Assembly: GCA_947259175.1 (NCBI GenBank)
Contig: CAMYKW010000029.1
Span: 1 to 42,642, forward strand
DNA from: an uncultured Gammaproteobacteria bacterium
Lineage (GTDB): Bacteria > Pseudomonadota > Gammaproteobacteria > Arenicellales > JAANXG01
Direction of reading: 5' to 3'
DNA length: 42,642 nt
This document shows positions 41,603 to 42,642 of this stretch, piece after piece. Below the pieces are notes generated by a model. That model saw nothing but the letters and a program-made list of their open reading frames with translations. It ran no database searches and was not told where the DNA came from. Within the stretch, counting starts at the first letter, position 1; every line of letters begins with the position of its first letter. Position numbers and translations under genes: made by a program.

Positions 41603-41651
41603 GAAAAAGGGGTCGGTGACGAATGAGAATCATTTGTCACCGACCCCTTTT
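41568..41651. repeat. Tandem repeat plus long palindrome at the glycosyltransferase 3' end
   Basis: A 31-base unit starting AAAAGGGGTCGGTGAC occurs at 41568-41598 and again at 41605-41635. The second copy is completed by GTCACCGACCCCTTTT (41636-41651), so bases 41605-41651 form a near-perfect hairpin: a 16-bp outer stem, a G-T pair, and an inner AATGA/TCATT stem with GAA loop. The hairpin ends in TTTT and can act as a terminator for the glycosyltransferase gene. A lone 16-base copy lies at 35711. It resembles REP elements; no transposase is present. Confidence 0.8.
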
Positions 41652-41739
41652 GTAATTGGCTCATTCAGCTAGTGTTCATGCAACTTGTTTTAATATTACG
41701 GTCAACCAACCAAGGAAAACCAGAGCGGGAGATAGGCAA

Positions 41740-42324
41740 ATGAAACACGGATTACTCACTCTCGTCACGTTGGCGGCGCTGGTCGTTACTCAGGTAACGG
41801 TCGGCGGCGCGCAGGCGGGTGGACACCACAAGCGGCACGGACCAGGGTACTCAGGTGGCCACTACAAAAGCCACGGCGGCCACTACAAAAGCCACCGCGG
41901 TCACTATTCCGGCCACCGAGGTCACCGCCACAAGCGTCGCGGTCATGGCGGCCGGTACCGCTACGACGACAGCCACAAGTACGATTATCTGTTGGGCGGA
42001 TTGCTCCTCGGCGGGGCTGCGACGTACCTGTTGTCTCAGCCGCGCTATGTCGAGCGCCAAAGTGTCGGCTACCAGCCGGCACCGGCTGTGGCGGTAAATC
42101 CGACGGTGGGCTCGGTTCTGGAGTACAACCGCACCGGCCAGGCCACAGCGTGGCAGGACCCGGACACGGGAAAGAACTTCACTACCACACCCGTCCGTAC
42201 CCACATGACGTCGGCGGGTCCGTGTCGGGAGTACATCATGTCGGTTATGATCGGTGGTCAGGAACAGCAGGCCTATGGGACGGCGTGTCGCGAGAACGAC
42301 GGTTCCTGGAAGTTGCAGCGCTGA
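41740..42324 (+). CDS. Exported His/Gly-rich repeat protein
   Basis: About 194 residues. A signal peptide (MKHGLLTLVTLAALVVTQV) leads to a 60-residue region of repeats such as GGHYKSHGGHYKSHRGHYSG, very rich in His, Gly and basic residues, then a hydrophobic glycine-rich segment (YLLGGLLLGGAATYLLS) and a C-terminal domain with CREYIMSVMIGG, AYGTACRENDGSWKL. That last part resembles the C-terminal domain of 17-kDa-type surface antigens. The ATG has GGGAG about 8 bp upstream; a longer frame upstream is rejected. The His-rich part may bind metals. The surface antigen gene follows. Confidence 0.83.
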   Translation: MKHGLLTLVTLAALVVTQVTVGGAQAGGHHKRHGPGYSGGHYKSHGGHYKSHRGHYSGHRGHRHKRRGHGGRYRYDDSHKYDYLLGGLLLGGAATYLLSQPRYVERQSVGYQPAPAVAVNPTVGSVLEYNRTGQATAWQDPDTGKNFTTTPVRTHMTSAGPCREYIMSVMIGGQEQQAYGTACRENDGSWKLQR

Positions 42325-42369
42325 ATAAGTCGCTCGACAGTGTGGGTCAGATTAGGAGACGTTAAAGAG

Positions 42370-42642
42370 ATGATGTATTTGAGATTTTTGGTTGCAATTC
42401 TTTCTGTGTCGCTCATGGCCGGCTGTGCCCAGACCGGGCCGAAGGAACAAGCAGGTGCCGCCGCCGGCGCCGTGACGGGTGCGGCGCTCGGTTACGGCCT
42501 TGGGAAGGGACATCGCGATCAGACTGCCGCCATAGTGCTGGGCGCCTTCCTCGGAGGCCTGGTCGGACAGCGGATCGGTCAGCAGCTCGATGCCGCAGAT
42601 CAGGTGATGGCGCGCAATTCCGTCGGTTACGCCCTGGAATAC
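42370..42642 (+). CDS. Glycine-zipper 17-kDa-type surface antigen lipoprotein, 3' end cut
   Basis: Start and 91 codons of a gene that runs past the window edge. The ATG (or the next one) has AGGAG upstream. The leader LVAILSVSLMAGC is a lipobox with Cys near residue 19, followed by a glycine-zipper segment (AAAGAVTGAALGYGLG, IVLGAFLGGLVGQRIG) that inserts in membranes, and a start of the soluble domain (MARNSVGYALEY). This is the pattern of rickettsial 17-kDa antigen and related outer-membrane lipoproteins. It probably shares a transcript with the His-rich protein. Confidence 0.85.
   Translation, partial: MMYLRFLVAILSVSLMAGCAQTGPKEQAGAAAGAVTGAALGYGLGKGHRDQTAAIVLGAFLGGLVGQRIGQQLDAADQVMARNSVGYALEY

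Noticed and set aside
41605-41651. CRISPR array or IS end at the palindrome
   Set aside because: Only two tandem units with no variable spacers, and no transposase or flanking target duplication.

Overview
The window looks like chromosomal DNA of an uncultured, GC-rich gammaproteobacterium. The superoxide dismutase is very close to enterobacterial SodB, an OxyR-type regulator keeps both redox cysteines, there is a perfect FNR-type palindrome, and there are several lipoproteins and a glycine-zipper 17-kDa-type surface antigen. I saw no rRNA, tRNA, CRISPR array, phage module or intact transposase. Assignments rest on reading motifs in translated sequence; no database search was possible.

Left part (about 0.1-12 kb): a minus-strand run of exported or hydrolytic enzymes (PhoD-like lipoprotein phosphatase, phospholipase-D-like protein, secreted GH13 isoamylase/debranching enzyme), then sodB, an NAD(P)-binding epimerase coupled to a START/SRPBCC protein, a small secreted protein, and an oxyR-like gene whose DNA-binding N-terminus is damaged. 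Next is a compact locus in which a 74-residue Cys-containing peptide overlaps a DUF692/MNIO-type multinuclear iron oxidase that carries an extra C-terminal domain; a tetrahaem cytochrome lies upstream. This reads as an undescribed RiPP-like peptide modification locus.

Middle (about 12.4-29.3 kb): an unusually dense hydrolase island. It holds a papain-like protease fused to an alpha/beta hydrolase, a DUF2235 hydrolase with an FNR-type promoter, a coiled-coil protein with a lipoprotein, a lysine-tailed subtilase next to a separate propeptide/I9-like protein, an RsbU-RsbV-RsbW style partner-switching module whose phosphatase carries a cyclic-nucleotide-binding domain, a membrane protein, a lipoprotein-like alpha/beta hydrolase, a caspase-like protease translationally coupled to another alpha/beta hydrolase, and a subtilase relative that has lost its Asp and His motifs.

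Right part (about 29.5-35.1 kb): ten or eleven tightly packed small plus-strand genes encoding Cys/His-rich, amphipathic-helix, beta-repeat and Ig-like proteins, several of them paralogous to each other. They contain no recognisable enzyme and look like structural or metal-binding components of an assembly. With the adjacent caspase/hydrolase operon this is the strongest candidate for a new system.

The last 7 kb is more AT-rich and accessory in character: a VOC protein, an adenylate-cyclase/TolB-like/TPR receptor, a polytopic membrane protein, a family 9 glycosyltransferase whose 3' end lies in a dispersed palindromic repeat, a His-rich exported protein, and a surface antigen cut by the window edge.
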